64,000 bases of DNA from Candidatus Poribacteria bacterium. Lineage in GTDB: Bacteria > Poribacteria > WGA-4E > WGA-3G. The stretch is taken from NCBI GenBank assembly GCA_028820635.1, contig JAPPIG010000042.1:161838-225837 (forward strand), read 5' to 3'. Made by a program: the position numbers and the translations under genes. The notes beneath the pieces were generated by a model. The model made no database searches. It was not told the DNA's origin and was given only the letters and a program-made list of their open reading frames with translations. Below are positions 62,879 to 64,000 of the stretch, in pieces (the first letter of the stretch is position 1; each line of letters starts with the position of its first letter).

Positions 62879-63910
62879 TTATTCGTTCCAAATTCCGATT
62901 TCGCGATAGAAACGGATAGCCCCCGCGTGGAAAGGTGTGCCTACATCCTTGACTGCGTTTTTCTCATTGATGGCTTTGCCCGCTTTATGTGCCTTGACAA
63001 CTTCAGCACGATGCGTATACAAGGTTTTCGTAAAATGATAAACCATGTCTTCATCTGCATTCGCAGCCGTGATAATATGCATTGAACCAACATTCATGGT
63101 ATCAAAGGGTTCTGTCAGCACTTTTTCATACGCATCCACGGGGATAGTTATTGGGTTAAAGAAGGGGTACTTTTCAAAGAGTGCTTTTTTCGCTGCTTCC
63201 TCAAACGGCACAAAAGTTATATCTTGAGTTGTGCTCACCTGCGTTATTGCAGGAGTTGGAATTGCGCCTCCCATAAAAGCAGCGGCAGCGGAACCGTCCG
63301 CCAATAAATCTGCTGCAGCACTGTATTTCGCGTTGAGTGGGGAAAAGTCCTCATACGTTACACCGTGTTCTGCTAATATTGGTTTCAGAAAATACTCAAA
63401 ACCCGCACCCGCTGGCCCCACAACGACGCGTTTTCCTTTAAAATCAGCAATTGACTGGATACCTGAAGATTTTTGCGTTACAAATATTCCGACATTCGGT
63501 GCAAGTGTCATGACTGAATGGATAGGTTGTTCGGTTTTCCACGCCCCTTCACCACGCACCGCAAAATAGGAAATCGCGGCATTGGCAATGGCAAATTCTA
63601 AAGTGGCATCTTCTCTAACGATCAATCGTATATTTTCTTGTGTACCATTAGTCCCTTCAGCGGTTACTTCCCAGTCCTTTTCGGTAATATTCCGACTTAT
63701 AACATCAGCAATTGCGCCACCGACGCGGTGAAAAGCACCCCCTAATGTGCCTGTTCCGATGCTAATAAATCGGCGTTTTTCAGTATTATTCTCTACTTGA
63801 CCAGATTGATCACTTTTCTCACTTTGTTTTGATGCGTTATCGCACCCAATTCCAAAACTCAAAGCAAAGGCAAGACAAAAAATGGATAAATAAGATATGA
63901 TGAACTTCAT
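62879..63910 (-). CDS. TAXI-family TRAP transporter solute-binding lipoprotein
   Basis: The 343-residue lipoprotein has a lipobox ending FGIGC (C at about residue 23). The TAXI core follows: RFISIGTGTLGGAFHRVGGAIADVISRN and AEGTNGTQENIRLI, then IADFKGKRVVVGPAGAGFEYFLKPIL. TAXI receptors feed fused TRAP permeases such as that at 31871-33841. ATG 63910 has AGGAG 7 bases upstream. A start at 63952 would add 14 residues. No permease gene is adjacent within this window; the upstream part lies beyond it. Confidence 0.92.
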   Translation of the reverse strand: MKFIISYLSIFCLAFALSFGIGCDNASKQSEKSDQSGQVENNTEKRRFISIGTGTLGGAFHRVGGAIADVISRNITEKDWEVTAEGTNGTQENIRLIVREDATLEFAIANAAISYFAVRGEGAWKTEQPIHSVMTLAPNVGIFVTQKSSGIQSIADFKGKRVVVGPAGAGFEYFLKPILAEHGVTYEDFSPLNAKYSAAADLLADGSAAAAFMGGAIPTPAITQVSTTQDITFVPFEEAAKKALFEKYPFFNPITIPVDAYEKVLTEPFDTMNVGSMHIITAANADEDMVYHFTKTLYTHRAEVVKAHKAGKAINEKNAVKDVGTPFHAGAIRFYREIGIWNE

Positions 63911-64000
63911 TAATGTTCTCCTATAATGACAAAGCCTGAAGGCTTCAATCAAGATAATGGTTTTATTTCAAATTTTTAGCCTCTATAAAAACTGAATGTT

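Overview
The window is about 64 kb of a gene-dense, moderately AT-rich bacterial chromosome. An outer membrane is implied by an Omp85-type barrel protein and several lipoproteins. The mix of phytanoyl-CoA dioxygenase, a sulfatase-like enzyme, TRAP/TAXI transport parts, Uma2 and Rpn nucleases, a PorX-like regulator and many short REP-like hairpins resembles uncultured Candidatus Poribacteria or a related marine/sponge lineage. That placement is an inference from memory of such genomes, not a search. There are no rRNA genes, phage modules or recognisable CRISPR arrays.

Layout. (1) 1-5.2 kb, minus strand: aroK and aroB, followed with tiny gaps by four uncharacterised membrane genes, one of them an FN3-DUF6754-type protein. 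(2) 5.2-10.3 kb: Uma2-family protein, GNAT acetyltransferase, GT39-like membrane glycosyltransferase, adenylate-kinase-like kinase, and a divergent xylose-isomerase-like TIM barrel. (3) 10.4-18.3 kb, plus strand: a very long Omp85 fusion, an HNH gene bounded by 19-bp inverted repeats, a GcvT/YgfZ-family protein, and a TatT-DctP TRAP receptor pair closed by a terminator. (4) 18.4-24.4 kb, minus: VapBC-like pair, PcfJ-like protein, and a sugar ABC operon (binding protein and two permeases, no ATPase). (5) 25-33.9 kb, minus: ECF sigma factor with a DUF4097-like protein, EamA-like protein, GT4 glycosyltransferase, sodium/solute symporter with its DUF3311 partner, and a fused TRAP permease. (6) 34.3-45.1 kb, minus: cydB, a methyltransferase, cydA, PhyH dioxygenase, sugar-nucleotidyltransferase, Rpn nuclease, then the housekeeping cluster ffh-rpsP-khpA-trmD-rplS-rnhB-yraN. 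(7) 45.2-52 kb, accessory: a frameshifted WD40 gene between 83-bp direct repeats, a REP-associated transposase (RAYT) with REP hairpins, and a single-chain restriction-modification-type protein. (8) 52.1-62.1 kb, plus: NosD-like lipoprotein, UbiA prenyltransferase, sulfatase-like hydrolase, GlcE-like FAD protein, a PorX-like protein with a degenerate receiver, DsbD and a TPR protein. (9) 62.1-64 kb: a small basic protein, tRNA-Thr, tRNA-Phe and a TAXI-type TRAP receptor.

The most distinctive non-genic signal is a set of short elements (about 90-220 bp) in the intergenic gaps. Each has terminal inverted repeats and a REP-like hairpin in the centre. One 157-bp type occurs twice in opposite orientation, 30 kb apart. 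Together with the RAYT gene they suggest an active repeat-propagation system. The other leads are the DUF6754 membrane operon, the HNH cassette, the Omp85 fusion, a MalG-type permease with four extra membrane segments, and the degenerate PorX-like protein.

Gene starts were re-chosen where a Shine-Dalgarno site or the end of the neighbouring gene favoured an internal start. All family calls rest on visible motifs and recalled family features; no database was consulted.
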